A DNA stretch of 64,000 nt from the NCBI RefSeq assembly GCF_900111025.1, contig NZ_FOFN01000003.1, forward strand, positions 372,001 to 436,000, in the 5' to 3' direction. The notes under the pieces are model-generated. The model made no database searches, was not told the DNA's origin, and worked only from the letters and a program-made list of their open reading frames with translations. The translations under genes were made by a program, and so were the position numbers. Source of the stretch: Hyunsoonleella jejuensis. Lineage in GTDB: Bacteria > Bacteroidota > Bacteroidia > Flavobacteriales > Flavobacteriaceae. Within the stretch, counting starts at the first letter, position 1; the number at the start of each line of letters is the position of its first letter. Shown here one piece after another: positions 18,615 to 27,911 of this stretch.

Positions 18615-19007
18615 TTATTTATTAAAAAGGCCTTTAACGTCCTCTTTTGTGAGTTCTATTAAGGTAAAAACACCCAATAAAATTCCAAGAATTCCAGTTA
18701 AGCAATTTATGACGGCTATGGCGTAAATAAAATTATAGTATTTTGTTTCTTTAATATATTTTGAAGCTAATAAATTTAAAATACCGAGAACGATGCAAGC
18801 AATTATTCCGACGCCACCAATAATAACAAATAACCAACCAAAATTAAACGGAAGCTCTTGGGGTTGTTCAGAATGTTCTATAGCTCTATTTACAAAAAAA
18901 CCAATACAGGCATAAATAAAAAAGAATAGTGAAAAGCAAAAGGTTAATATGCCCTTAATTAAATATAGGATTCTAAATGTGTTGAGGTTATTACTTTTAG
19001 TTTCCAT
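18615..19007 (-). CDS. Small four-helix membrane protein of unknown function
   Basis: 130 residues with about four hydrophobic segments (FFFIYACIGFF, WLFVIIGGVGIIACIVLG, FIYAIAVINCL, GILLGVFTLIEL). No recognisable family motif. It ends four bases upstream of the decayed small membrane-protein gene and is probably in the same transcript. Function unknown. Confidence 0.65.
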   Translation of the reverse strand: METKSNNLNTFRILYLIKGILTFCFSLFFFIYACIGFFVNRAIEHSEQPQELPFNFGWLFVIIGGVGIIACIVLGILNLLASKYIKETKYYNFIYAIAVINCLTGILGILLGVFTLIELTKEDVKGLFNK

Positions 19008-19065
19008 TAAATTTTAATATTTATGTTAAGTCGTTTCTCTTTAGTCTTTTCTAAGTTTTCAAAAA

Positions 19066-20244
19066 TTATTTTTCAATTCTATTTTCATCAAATGCAGAGG
19101 GTAATAACTTTGGTATAAACTTAACAACAAGAGGTAATAATAGTGCACCGCCTGGTAACATAAAAATAGCCAAACTTGGTATAGATTTAAAAATATCTAA
19201 TAATTGTTCTTGTACTTTATGTTGCTCTTCTTTATTTAATTCTCTAACCGTAGATTGTGTTAACAAAACCATAAGGTCTTTACTGTCTACGAGTTCTTTA
19301 TACAATCTTTTACGGTTTCTGGTTATGAGTTTATTAACCATAGACGTAGAGTTGTTGTAAAAATTCTTTACTGCATTTTTAGAATTAAAGAGTGCAATAC
19401 TGTCTTTATGTTTGGAATAAAAATTGTTAATAGACTTAATAGATTGGTGAATTCTAGATAAATTTAAATTCAAATCCTTACCTAATTTTTCCAAAAAAGC
19501 ATGCTCACCAACATCAATGGTTTGGTCACTCCAAGTTGCCATACATGCCAAATCTAACATGTAAAACTTTTCATTTTCAGCTACAATAAGTTCTATTGCT
19601 TTTTTATAATCTAAGCTTTTGGTATTGTGATATCTGAGCGAAGATTCAAATAGCTCCATTAGGCTTTCATCATAATCATTTTTAGTTTCTTTAGAATTTA
19701 GTACGTCTAATGAAATAGTTACAATAGCGGCCTCTAGATTTTTCATGTAAGAAGCCGATAATTCCTTTTGCTCTAAAAACTTTTGGTACCCTAGAACATC
19801 TAAATACAACAATGCATTTACCAAAAAGTAATTAAAATTTTTGGTAAAGACATTGTCATCTATTTGAATACGCTTGTGTATAATACCTTCAAGTTGCTCC
19901 CTTGGTTCGTTTCCTCCTAGAAAAGAGGAAAGAAAGGAGGTGTTGTTGGCATTAATTTCAGAATAAAACTCTATCACACTTTTTACAAAATCATTATCAA
20001 CTTTAGAGTTTTTATGGGTGTAGAATAAAGCTAAATAAAGATTTATTTTACAAATTTCATCTTCCGTAAGTTTTATGTCATTTTGCAAAATAACTTGAGC
20101 AGCAACGTCTCGATTGCTACCATATACAAAGCCACAAGACCTTAGAGCGTCATAAAAGGTTTCCATATTATAACTTAAAAAGCGATTGTTTATAACAACT
20201 TCACTTTCCAGTTTTTTTATCCAGCCAGATGATGATGGGTTCAT
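19066..20244 (-). CDS. LETM1-related biofilm-associated protein
   Basis: 392-residue protein matching the Flavobacteriia family named LETM1-related biofilm-associated protein. The middle (about residues 230-270, ACMATWSDQTIDVGEHAFLEKLG) resembles a TerB/tellurite-resistance-like helical domain. The C-terminus (about 340-385: DIFKSIPSLAIFMLPGGALLLPL) resembles the LETM1 membrane segment. No signal peptide. Role is unknown beyond the family name. Monocistronic, divergent from the DUF4331 operon. Confidence 0.8.
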   Translation of the reverse strand: MNPSSSGWIKKLESEVVINNRFLSYNMETFYDALRSCGFVYGSNRDVAAQVILQNDIKLTEDEICKINLYLALFYTHKNSKVDNDFVKSVIEFYSEINANNTSFLSSFLGGNEPREQLEGIIHKRIQIDDNVFTKNFNYFLVNALLYLDVLGYQKFLEQKELSASYMKNLEAAIVTISLDVLNSKETKNDYDESLMELFESSLRYHNTKSLDYKKAIELIVAENEKFYMLDLACMATWSDQTIDVGEHAFLEKLGKDLNLNLSRIHQSIKSINNFYSKHKDSIALFNSKNAVKNFYNNSTSMVNKLITRNRKRLYKELVDSKDLMVLLTQSTVRELNKEEQHKVQEQLLDIFKSIPSLAIFMLPGGALLLPLVVKFIPKLLPSAFDENRIEK

Positions 20245-20317
20245 AATTCTAATTAGGAAATGTAAAAATAAGCTTTTAAGTAAAGACTTAGGATTAAATT
20301 TTCTTTAACAAAATTTT

Positions 20318-20346
20318 AACAAAACCGCTAAAACCAATTTTCCGTA
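20318..20346 (+). promoter_or_regulatory. Putative ECF-sigma promoter of the DUF4331 operon
   Basis: AAC-N3-ACCGCT-N13-CGTA. The same AAC-N3-ACCGCT-N13-CG pattern with identical spacing lies upstream of the ECF sigma gene in this window (24686-24714, minus). It also fits the AAC ... CGT form typical of ECF promoters. It lies 46 bases before the DUF4331 start codon. Confidence 0.6.
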
Positions 20347-20392
20347 GGTATAGTTGAGAGTGAAACAATAATAACAACAAAATCTCAAAATC

Positions 20393-21043
20393 ATGAAAAA
20401 TTTAAAAACAATTTTAGGCGTAGGAGTTTTAGCGGTAGCAGGCTTCTTCGCAATTGCAGCGGACCATATTGATGCTCCAGCTGTTCAAGGCGGAACAAGT
20501 GATGTAACCGATTTTTATGCCTTTCAGGGCGAAAACACCAATAATATTGCGTTTGTGGTAAATGTACAGGGTTTGATAAGTCCTGCTAATACGGCCAATG
20601 CTTCTTTTGATGAAGGTGTATTAGTAGAAATCAATATAGATAATACAGGGGATAATGTAGAGGATTTGGTAATACAAGCCATTCCCAGGGATGGTAAAAT
20701 GTACTTTTTTGGGCCTACAGTGCCCTCGCAAACAGGTTTGGCAAGTGTAATTCAAAGCAATTCTGCTGTTAATGGTGTTGTAGATATAACCCAATATGGC
20801 GAAACCCCAATGATTAGCGAAAATTCTGGAATGAGCTTTTTTGCCGGACCCAGAGATGATCCATTTTTTATGGATTTTGCACAATATTCTGAAATCATAG
20901 CAGGAAATGCAAATGGCTTTAATGATCCTGGATCAGACACTTTTGCGGGTAGTAATGTAATGTCAATAGTAGTTGAAGTGCCAAAATCTATGATTGGAAG
21001 TACGGGAACCATAAACACCTGGGTAGAAACCAAAACAAAATAA
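20393..21043 (+). CDS. DUF4331 domain protein
   Basis: 216-residue exported protein: signal peptide MKNLKTILGVGVLAVAGFFA, then the DUF4331 hallmark ADHIDAPAVQGGTSDVTDFYAF. The C-terminal part includes FFAGPRDDPFFMDF, also typical. Function of the family is unknown. It is the first gene of a three-gene set (two DUF4331 genes and a TPR lipoprotein) convergent with a SigK-type ECF sigma and RskA-type anti-sigma pair. A shared promoter motif suggests it is a sigma target. Confidence 0.88.
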   Translation: MKNLKTILGVGVLAVAGFFAIAADHIDAPAVQGGTSDVTDFYAFQGENTNNIAFVVNVQGLISPANTANASFDEGVLVEINIDNTGDNVEDLVIQAIPRDGKMYFFGPTVPSQTGLASVIQSNSAVNGVVDITQYGETPMISENSGMSFFAGPRDDPFFMDFAQYSEIIAGNANGFNDPGSDTFAGSNVMSIVVEVPKSMIGSTGTINTWVETKTK

Positions 21044-21069
21044 TCAATAACCTTATTAAGATATAAATT

Positions 21070-21621
21070 ATGAAAACTTTAAAAATATATACACTAGCAA
21101 TATTAGTATCAGTTTTGGCATTCAATTGTTCAAATAATGATGATGATGTAAAGACTTTACCAGGTCCTGATTTTTCCGGAACATATACCCAAGCAGATCA
21201 AATGGGAAGACCAGCAGTAAACACTGTTTTTGTGTCTTCCGCAAATAAGGATATGTTTAATACAACGATTCCTTCAGAACAGAATACTGCATTTCAAAGT
21301 ATGTTTGAAGCTAATTTGCTAGCATTAAGTCCTGCATATGCCAATGGAGGGATGAATGCTCTTGGTCAAGATGCTGTGGCATTTACGGGATTATTAGCAA
21401 CAGATGTTTTAAATGTATCGCTAGACGGTCCTACTACGTTTTTCGATGGTACTAATGTGCTTACTGGGCGAGCTTTGGCTGATGATGTAATTACAGTTGA
21501 ATTATTGTTGATTTTTGGTGGAGAAGATTTCATGGAGAATCCAACATTATCAAACGACAATGTTGATGCAAACGATAAAGACTTTTTAAGTTCATTTCCT
21601 TATTTAGCTTCACCTTGGTAA
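21070..21621 (+). CDS. DUF4331-related lipoprotein
   Basis: 183-residue lipoprotein (lipobox FNCSNN, Cys about residue 20). The segment QMGRPAVNTVF and the later GRALADDVITVELL correspond to the C-terminal part of DUF4331 proteins, so the DUF4331 fold appears spread over this gene and its upstream neighbour. The spacer from the upstream gene is 26 bases. An operon role is inferred; biochemical function unknown. Confidence 0.75.
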   Translation: MKTLKIYTLAILVSVLAFNCSNNDDDVKTLPGPDFSGTYTQADQMGRPAVNTVFVSSANKDMFNTTIPSEQNTAFQSMFEANLLALSPAYANGGMNALGQDAVAFTGLLATDVLNVSLDGPTTFFDGTNVLTGRALADDVITVELLLIFGGEDFMENPTLSNDNVDANDKDFLSSFPYLASPW

Positions 21622-21627
21622 GATTCC

Positions 21628-21667
21628 TTTCCGAGTGTGTTTCCCCAAGCATGCTCGGAAATTTTTA
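21628..21667 (+). terminator. Intra-operon terminator-like hairpin
   Basis: TTTCCGAG pairs with CTCGGAAA across 18 bases and is followed by TTTTTA. It sits between the second DUF4331 gene and the TPR gene and could reduce readthrough into the latter. Confidence 0.5.
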
Positions 21668-21691
21668 TTCAAACAAAAAAAACATAACAAA

Positions 21692-22990
21692 ATGAAACCT
21701 TTAAAACTTATATGTTTTACAGCCATATTATTTGTACTTGGGTGTAAAACACAAACAAATACTCCAGAAATTATTACCAACACTAAAGACTATAGCGCTT
21801 ATTTACAGGTTGAACAAGATGAGATTTTAGATGCTGCACAACAAGATTATATCTTTTGGGAAAAAAAGCTAGAAAAAGAACCAAATCAGTTTCCGTATTT
21901 GGTAAAAGCAGCAGCATCTCAGTCTCTTCTATTTAACAAAACAGGAAAAATAGAATACTTGATTAGTGCTGAAAAAAATTTAATTCAAGCCAATGAAGCA
22001 ACCAATTATGGGAGTTCTAGCTATTTAAGAGCTCTAGCAAGAAACTATATTTCTCAACACAAATTTAAAGAAGCACTAAATCTTTTAGAAAAAGCGGAAG
22101 TTATCGGTGAACGCTTAAAATCATCCCAAAAAATGCTATTTGATGTGCATTTGGAATTGGGCAACATTAACAAAGCTAAAACGTATTTGACCAAAATTGA
22201 AAATTTTAAAGATTTTGATTTTTTGATAAGACTATCAAAGTGGAGTGATCATAATGGTGATTTGGATAATGCAATTCTATATCTAGAAAAAGCCACCGAA
22301 ATGGTAAAAGCTACTAAAAATAAAGTGTTGATGCAGTGGGCTTATACGAATCTGGCAGATTACTACGGACATGCAGGACAAATAAAAAAATCTTATGAAC
22401 ATTATCTTCAAGCTTTAGAAATCGATTCCAACAATGCCTATGCAAAAAAAGGAATTGCTTGGATAATATATTCACATGAAAAAAATGCAGATGAGGCTTT
22501 ACGTATTTTGAATGCGATTTCAATGTCATATAGCGCGCCGGATTATCATTTACTTAAGGCTGAAATTGCCCAATTCAAAGGAGACGATCTCTACAAAGAA
22601 AAAGAAATTGAATTATATAAAAAGGCAGTAGAAAACACATTGTATGGTGAAATGTATAATAAGTACAATGTGTTGCTTTTTGCTGAAAATAAAGCGGAGA
22701 CAGCAAAAGCATTAAGAATAGCTAATGAAGAAATTAGCAACCGGCCTACAGCACAATCATACGATTTATTAGCTTGGACATATTACAACCATGGTGATAT
22801 AAAAGATGCTTTAGAAGTAATTGAAAATCATGTCGCAGGAAAAACTTTTGAACCAGAAGTCTTATACCATATGGCAGAAATTTATAAGGCAAACGGAAAA
22901 ATGAAAGATGCTAAAAAACTAAAGAAAGAATTATTACAAAGTAGTTTCGAATTAGGACCATTAATGACTGAAAATATTAGGAGCATTTAA
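21692..22990 (+). CDS. TPR-repeat lipoprotein
   Basis: About 432 residues from the ATG at 21692; that start gives a clean lipoprotein signal (MKPLKLICFTAILFVLGC), which the longer frame from 21635 would not. Several tetratricopeptide repeats are visible (residues about 85-300 and 330-425, for example YTNLADYYGHAGQIKKSYEHY and LLAWTYYNHGDIKDALEV). Likely a protein-interaction scaffold on the outer or inner membrane. Third gene of the DUF4331 set. Function unknown. Confidence 0.8.
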   Translation: MKPLKLICFTAILFVLGCKTQTNTPEIITNTKDYSAYLQVEQDEILDAAQQDYIFWEKKLEKEPNQFPYLVKAAASQSLLFNKTGKIEYLISAEKNLIQANEATNYGSSSYLRALARNYISQHKFKEALNLLEKAEVIGERLKSSQKMLFDVHLELGNINKAKTYLTKIENFKDFDFLIRLSKWSDHNGDLDNAILYLEKATEMVKATKNKVLMQWAYTNLADYYGHAGQIKKSYEHYLQALEIDSNNAYAKKGIAWIIYSHEKNADEALRILNAISMSYSAPDYHLLKAEIAQFKGDDLYKEKEIELYKKAVENTLYGEMYNKYNVLLFAENKAETAKALRIANEEISNRPTAQSYDLLAWTYYNHGDIKDALEVIENHVAGKTFEPEVLYHMAEIYKANGKMKDAKKLKKELLQSSFELGPLMTENIRSI

Positions 22991-23073
22991 AACTAAAGCA
23001 ATATAATTTGAGGGAATTAGTTGCTGTTTATAAAACCTTAAATTAGGTTGGTTTTTAGGTTTTTGTTTGAAAG

Positions 23074-23109
23074 GAAACTCCCTATTGCAGAGATGTGATA
23101 GGGGTTTTC
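23074..23109. terminator. Terminator hairpin between convergent operons
   Basis: AAACTCCCTAT pairs with ATAGGGGTTT across 12 bases, followed by TTCT. It lies in the 299-base gap between the TPR gene and the anti-sigma gene. The rest of that gap holds nothing I recognise. Confidence 0.5.
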
Positions 23110-23289
23110 TATTTATAGTTTATAATGATTTTCTTAAAAAAATAACTGCGCCTATCTTTTAAATTTTCAGCTCATTAATTGAAGTGCTTAACATGTAATC
23201 GTGAATAAAAAGATTTACTACGTGCATTATTCGATGAACAGGAATGATTTTTAGTTTAGCATAACCTAAAATAAAAGGAAATAGACTTA

Positions 23290-24090
23290 CTAACTCGAGA
23301 CTACACCTAAAGTATAAAGTTGCTCCATAGTAGGGGTGGCACTTCCTCCAGCAGGTTCTAAAGTAATACCAAATGCTTCACTGGAATTAGTGTTTTCTAT
23401 TTCGAAAATTTTGTTGGAGTCTGTTATAAAATTGTCAATAGTCCCTAAACTTGTGGGCGTAAGCGGATTTAATGTTAAAGACCACACCTGATATACTTTG
23501 CCTGGTGGAGGATCTGGCAATCCTTCGGCGTCTAAGAAAATACGATTGGTGTTTTTATCCCAATATACTTTTGCATAAGTATTTTGAAAATTGCCTTGAC
23601 CCGCAAGCGGAATCCTAGAAATATTGTCGTCTCGCAGTACAGAAATTAACGTATTGGCCTCTTCTAAACTATTTTTTGAATTTTCAATCTGTATTTCCAT
23701 AAGCGATTGTTGAGTTCTTGCAACTTGAATATCACTTTGTAATTGTTTATTTTGGTTTACAGCCCAAAAGAATCCAGCTGCAAGCAAAATTGAGGCAGCC
23801 CAACCTGTGTAGGTAAACCAATTATATTTAGGGTTTGTTAATGGTACAACTTTAGTGTCGTGGTCATCTAGGTTCAAATGTTGTTTTACGGTTTTTAAAA
23901 TATAGGCATTATTGTTTTGTGAGACGGATGCTGTAAGTTTTATAACTGCAGCTTCAATCTCTAAAACTTCTTGTAAAATCTCTGGATGTTTTTGCATAAG
24001 CGCATACACTTCCGCATTTTCTTCTTCAGAAAGTGCTCCAGCTACGTAAAGTTCCAAAACTCCAGATGCTATATATGCGTTGATATCCAT
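23290..24090 (-). CDS. Anti-sigma factor, RskA family
   Basis: 266-residue membrane anti-sigma factor. The cytosolic N-terminus (MDINAYIASGVLELYVAGAL ... ALMQKHPE) is the sigma-binding region. One membrane helix lies near residues 95-112 (YTGWAASILLAAGFFWAV), followed by a coiled stretch. The periplasmic RskA C-terminal domain spans about 155-265 (AKVYWDKNTNRIFL, GKVYQVWSL). It follows the sigma gene by four bases in one operon and should hold that sigma factor inactive. Confidence 0.9.
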   Translation of the reverse strand: MDINAYIASGVLELYVAGALSEEENAEVYALMQKHPEILQEVLEIEAAVIKLTASVSQNNNAYILKTVKQHLNLDDHDTKVVPLTNPKYNWFTYTGWAASILLAAGFFWAVNQNKQLQSDIQVARTQQSLMEIQIENSKNSLEEANTLISVLRDDNISRIPLAGQGNFQNTYAKVYWDKNTNRIFLDAEGLPDPPPGKVYQVWSLTLNPLTPTSLGTIDNFITDSNKIFEIENTNSSEAFGITLEPAGGSATPTMEQLYTLGVVSS

Positions 24091-24094
24091 ATCC

Positions 24095-24625
24095 TTAATT
24101 TAAAACCATATTCCTTAATTCTTGAATACAGTTTCTATTTCTTGTTTTAATTGTCCCAATTGGCATGTTTAAGGCCTCGGACGCTTCACTTTGTGTATAA
24201 CCTTTAAAATAAAGCAGTTCAATAACTTCTTTACATTTTTCAGCCAACTTGCTCACAAAAGCTTTAACTCCTATGGCATCAGTTTTATCATCTAAACTTT
24301 CATGGGTCTCAATAATATCTACGAAAAAATCAGTATTGAGGTTTTGTTTTCCTTTTTTAAAAGATTTGGAGCGTATTTTGTCAATTGCAGCATTTCTGGC
24401 TATGTTCAAAATCCAAGTAAAAAAACGCCCTTTTTGTTTAGAATAGCTATCAGACTTATACCATATTTTAATGAATACATCTTGCATAACTTCTTCAGCA
24501 ATATCATTATTCCTAACAATATTGTATATCACACCATGCATACTGTCACTATACATCGCATACAATTTTTCAAAAGCCTTTACGTCTTTTTTTTGAAACC
24601 TTTCTACAAGTTGGTCTATATCCAT
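24095..24625 (-). CDS. ECF RNA polymerase sigma factor, SigK type
   Basis: Sigma-70 family ECF factor of about 176 residues from ATG 24625 (a TTG at 24634 is an alternative). Region 2 shows IAEEVMQDVFIKIWYKSD and FTWILNIARNAAIDKIRS; region 4 shows ELLYFKGYTQSEASEALNMP and GTIKTRNRN. It is paired with an RskA-type anti-sigma gene immediately downstream. Its own upstream region carries the same promoter-like motif as the DUF4331 gene, which suggests autoregulation. Confidence 0.93.
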   Translation of the reverse strand: MDIDQLVERFQKKDVKAFEKLYAMYSDSMHGVIYNIVRNNDIAEEVMQDVFIKIWYKSDSYSKQKGRFFTWILNIARNAAIDKIRSKSFKKGKQNLNTDFFVDIIETHESLDDKTDAIGVKAFVSKLAEKCKEVIELLYFKGYTQSEASEALNMPIGTIKTRNRNCIQELRNMVLN

Positions 24626-24685
24626 CCACAGCAATTAAGAGTTCCGAAAGTAATAAATATATGTGATAATTTAATGAAGGTGTTT

Positions 24686-24714
24686 GGCGTATTTTTTTAA
24701 AAAGCGGTAAAGTT
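24686..24714 (-). promoter_or_regulatory. Putative autoregulated ECF promoter of the sigma gene
   Basis: On the minus strand: AAC-N3-ACCGCT-N13-CGCC, the same hexamer and spacing as upstream of the DUF4331 gene at 20318-20346. It ends about 60 bases before the sigma ATG. Confidence 0.55.
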
Positions 24715-24720
24715 TAAAAC

Positions 24721-24957
24721 TTATTGTGTGTAAACCTGTCCACGGTGCGGTTTTAAAGCATCTCTAACAGGTTTCATTTGCGCTTCTGTTACAACCATGA
24801 AAGCGATGGAATGTAAATCGTTAATTGCTTCAAAGCCAGTAATATTTAATTCCAGTCTTTCAATTTTTATGTATTCTTTTAAATGGACCACGTGGTGTTC
24901 GGCAATTTTTTCAGCATTTGGTCCTCGAAAATCCCATATTAGCTTTAGTTTTCGCAT
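24721..24957 (-). CDS. Conserved small protein of unknown function
   Basis: 78 residues starting MRKLKLIWDFRGPNAEKIAEHH. It has a ferredoxin-like alternation of strands and helices (KIERLELNITGF, SIAFMVVTEAQM) and no signal peptide. It ends just upstream of the predicted sigma promoter. I recognise it only as a conserved hypothetical of Flavobacteriia. Confidence 0.65.
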   Translation of the reverse strand: MRKLKLIWDFRGPNAEKIAEHHVVHLKEYIKIERLELNITGFEAINDLHSIAFMVVTEAQMKPVRDALKPHRGQVYTQ

Positions 24958-25049
24958 AGCTTTTTTTTCTGTTCAAAGGTCTTAAAAATAGTGTTAATAG
25001 CCTTAAAAAATTAAAATAAAACCCCTTTATTTGCGTTTGTATGCACAAC

Positions 25050-25079
25050 TTGTTTTAAAGGCATATATTAGTATTTTTG
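25050..25079 (+). promoter_or_regulatory. Bacteroidota housekeeping promoter for the chaperone operon
   Basis: TTG (25050-25052), a 19-base spacer, then TATTTTTG (25072-25079): the canonical -33/-7 arrangement. It lies 25 bases before the first peptidyl-prolyl isomerase gene. Confidence 0.65.
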
Positions 25080-25104
25080 TATCTGTTGAATATTAATTTT
25101 TATT

Positions 25105-27051
25105 ATGAAATTGAAGTATTGTTCTCTAGTCTTTTCGTTCTTTATTACGTTTTCTGCAATTGCCCAAACATTAGAAGAAGATGTGTTGTTTACCGTTGCA
25201 GGAGAACCGGTTTATGTCTCTGAATTTTTAAGAGTATATAATAAGAATCTCAATCTAGTGCAAGATGAATCCCAAAAAGATGTGGATGAATATTTAAAGT
25301 TGTTCACTAACTATAAATTAAAACTGAAAGAAGCAAAAGCACAGGGTTTACATGAAAAGTCAAATTACAAAAGAGAGCTACAAACCTATAAAAAGCAATT
25401 GGCTAAAAATTACATGACTGATTCTAATGTGAATAACGAATTAGTTAAGGAAGCTTACAACCATATTTCAAGTGAGGTAAAAGCAAATCATATTTTAGTA
25501 CGTGTAGCCGAAGATGCTAAACCCCAAGACACATTGGCGGCGTTTAATAGCATTATAAATTTACGCGAGCGTGCACTAAAAGAAGACTTCGAACGTGTTA
25601 GAAAAGAAGTGCACAACGGTAAAACAGTATTTGGTGAGGAATTAGGCTGGTTTTCTGGTTTCAAAATGGTTTATAAGTTTGAAAAAGTGGCATATAATAC
25701 TCCTGTAGGGGAGATTTCCCAACCTTTTAGAACACGTTTTGGATATCATATTGTTAAAGTTTTAGATAAGCGTAAGGCAAGAGGTGAGCGTACGGTTAAG
25801 CATATCATGATTACTACAAACAAAGGCGATACGCTTTCTAACGCAGAGGCTAGAATAAGAGATATTTATAAAAAACTTCAGCAAGGTGAACAGTTTGAGG
25901 CTTTAGCTAAGGAGTTTTCCGATGATAAAAATTCCGCACCTAGTGGTGGCTTATTAAAACCATTTTCTAGCGGACAGTTAAGCGTGCCTGAATTTGAAGA
26001 AGCTGCCTTTGCTTTACAAAACAAGGGAGATATTTCAGAACCTATAAAAACGAAATTTGGATGGCACATTATTAAACTTGAAAACATAAAACCTATTGGC
26101 GATTTTGATGCACTTAAGCCAGAATTAGAAAACAAGGTGAAACGAGATGAGCGCTCTAAGTTGATTGAAGATGCTTTGATTTCTAAACTAAAAGAAAAAT
26201 ATAAAATTGACGGTCAAACACCAGATTTAAGTTATTTCTCGTCTATATTAAATAATAACTTTTTCAATCGTACATGGAAGTTGCCTGAAGACTTTAAAAG
26301 AGAAGAACGATTTATTATAATTGGTGATAGCACAATTACTTATGGCGATTTTGGTGATTTTCTAGTCACTCATCAGAAGCGCGTAAGAGGAGAGCAGAGT
26401 TTTGAGAAAATAGTTGATAATGCATATGAGTCATTTTTAAATTCAAGCTTGAAAAAATATCAAGAAGAAAATTTAGAAAACGAAAACGAAGATTATGCCC
26501 ATATTTTAGGAGAATACAGGGATGGGTTATTGCTATTTGATTTAATGGAAAGTACGATTTGGCAAGCTGCAAAAACAGATTCTGTGGAAGTTAAAGCGTA
26601 TTACGAAAACAATAAAACAGATTATTTTTGGCCTAAACGCATAACTGCAGAAGTGGCGTCTTCAGCTAATAAGAAGGTAATTAAAAAAGTGGCGAAACTG
26701 ATGGAAGAAGATATAGCTGTTGAGGATATTAAATCATTGGTTAATACAAATGGTGAAGTAAATGTAATTTTTACAATAGACACCATGGGTTTAGATCACC
26801 AAGCTTTACCTAAAAACTTTGATTTACAGAGAGGAATTTCTAAAGTATATAAACACAATAACGGTTTTATTGTGGCTAAGGTAAACGAAGTTTTTCCCAA
26901 GCAACAAAAGCCTTATGAAGAAGTTAAAGGTTTAGTAATGAGTGATTACCAGAGCTATAAAGAAAAATTGTGGCTAGAGGAGTTAAAAAAAAAATATAAA
27001 GTTGTTATTAATACTGAAGCTTTAAAAAGAGTTAAAGCAGAAATTAAATGA
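25105..27051 (+). CDS. Periplasmic peptidyl-prolyl isomerase with two parvulin domains
   Basis: 648-residue SurA/PpiD-like chaperone with a signal peptide (cleaved near AIAQ, residue 21). The first parvulin domain spans about residues 120-225 (VKANHILVRV ... FGYHIVKV) and the second about 230-330 (VKHIMITTNKGDT ... FGWHIIKLENI). A helical C-terminal region follows. It is expected to help fold outer-membrane proteins in the periplasm. First gene of a set of three chaperone-like genes; its stop overlaps the next start by four bases. Confidence 0.9.
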   Translation: MKLKYCSLVFSFFITFSAIAQTLEEDVLFTVAGEPVYVSEFLRVYNKNLNLVQDESQKDVDEYLKLFTNYKLKLKEAKAQGLHEKSNYKRELQTYKKQLAKNYMTDSNVNNELVKEAYNHISSEVKANHILVRVAEDAKPQDTLAAFNSIINLRERALKEDFERVRKEVHNGKTVFGEELGWFSGFKMVYKFEKVAYNTPVGEISQPFRTRFGYHIVKVLDKRKARGERTVKHIMITTNKGDTLSNAEARIRDIYKKLQQGEQFEALAKEFSDDKNSAPSGGLLKPFSSGQLSVPEFEEAAFALQNKGDISEPIKTKFGWHIIKLENIKPIGDFDALKPELENKVKRDERSKLIEDALISKLKEKYKIDGQTPDLSYFSSILNNNFFNRTWKLPEDFKREERFIIIGDSTITYGDFGDFLVTHQKRVRGEQSFEKIVDNAYESFLNSSLKKYQEENLENENEDYAHILGEYRDGLLLFDLMESTIWQAAKTDSVEVKAYYENNKTDYFWPKRITAEVASSANKKVIKKVAKLMEEDIAVEDIKSLVNTNGEVNVIFTIDTMGLDHQALPKNFDLQRGISKVYKHNNGFIVAKVNEVFPKQQKPYEEVKGLVMSDYQSYKEKLWLEELKKKYKVVINTEALKRVKAEIK

Positions 27052-27911
27052 TAGTCGTGCGTTTACAATCCCTCCTCATATTATGTCTTCTAGCTTTGAC
27101 GATATCTTGCGATATATTTAAAAAAAACGATGAGCGCAAACCAGTTGCTAGGGTAAACGATGCTTATCTTTATGAAGAGGATTTAGACGGATTGGTGTCA
27201 GAAGGGGTTACAGGTCAAGATAGTGCATTAATAATACAGAATTATATAAAAGAATGGGCAACAGAGCAGCTTTTAGTTGACGGAGCACATTTAAACTTAA
27301 GCGAAAAAAAGCAAGAAAGTTTTAATAAACTGGTCAATCAATACAAGAACGATTTGTTTAGTAAAGCGTATTTAGAGGCATTGGTTAGTAAAAACTTGGA
27401 TACTGCTGTTAGTAATGAGGAGGCGACCAAGTATTATGAAGCTAATAAAGATGCATTTAAGTTGAACGAAGAGCTGTTAAAGTTTAGGTACATTCACGTA
27501 GATGAAAATATCATAAATTATAATACGATTAAAGAGCGTTTTAGAAGATTTGAAAACAAGGATAAAACAGCGTTGGATTCTATAGCAATTCAATTTAAAT
27601 CTTACTCGTTAAACGATTCTATTTGGGTGAAAATGAGTCAGGTAATAACAAAAATACCAGGGGTAAATTCTGAAAATAAAAATCAACTGTTAAAAAAATC
27701 TAATTTTGTACAACTCAAAGACTCATTAGGAGTATATTTGATGCAGGTTAATGACGTTTTGTTGCGAAATGATACGGCACCATTAGAATATGTGAAACCA
27801 ACAATACGCCAAATTGTAATTAACAAGCGTAAGTTGGAACTCATCAAAGAATTAGAAAAAGATATCACAAAAGATGCTATTAAAAATAAAGAATTTGAAA
27901 TATATAACTAA
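27048..27911 (+). CDS. SurA-like periplasmic lipoprotein without an obvious parvulin domain
   Basis: 287-residue lipoprotein (lipobox TISCDIF, Cys about residue 21). The helical segments around residues 35-130 (ARVNDAYLYEEDLDGLV, IQNYIKEWATEQLLVDGA) resemble the N-terminal chaperone module of SurA/PrsA proteins. The expected parvulin core motif is not visible in the C-terminal half. Overlaps both neighbours (4 bases upstream, 38 downstream), so translation is probably coupled. A holdase role is an inference. Confidence 0.75.
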   Translation: MIVVRLQSLLILCLLALTISCDIFKKNDERKPVARVNDAYLYEEDLDGLVSEGVTGQDSALIIQNYIKEWATEQLLVDGAHLNLSEKKQESFNKLVNQYKNDLFSKAYLEALVSKNLDTAVSNEEATKYYEANKDAFKLNEELLKFRYIHVDENIINYNTIKERFRRFENKDKTALDSIAIQFKSYSLNDSIWVKMSQVITKIPGVNSENKNQLLKKSNFVQLKDSLGVYLMQVNDVLLRNDTAPLEYVKPTIRQIVINKRKLELIKELEKDITKDAIKNKEFEIYN

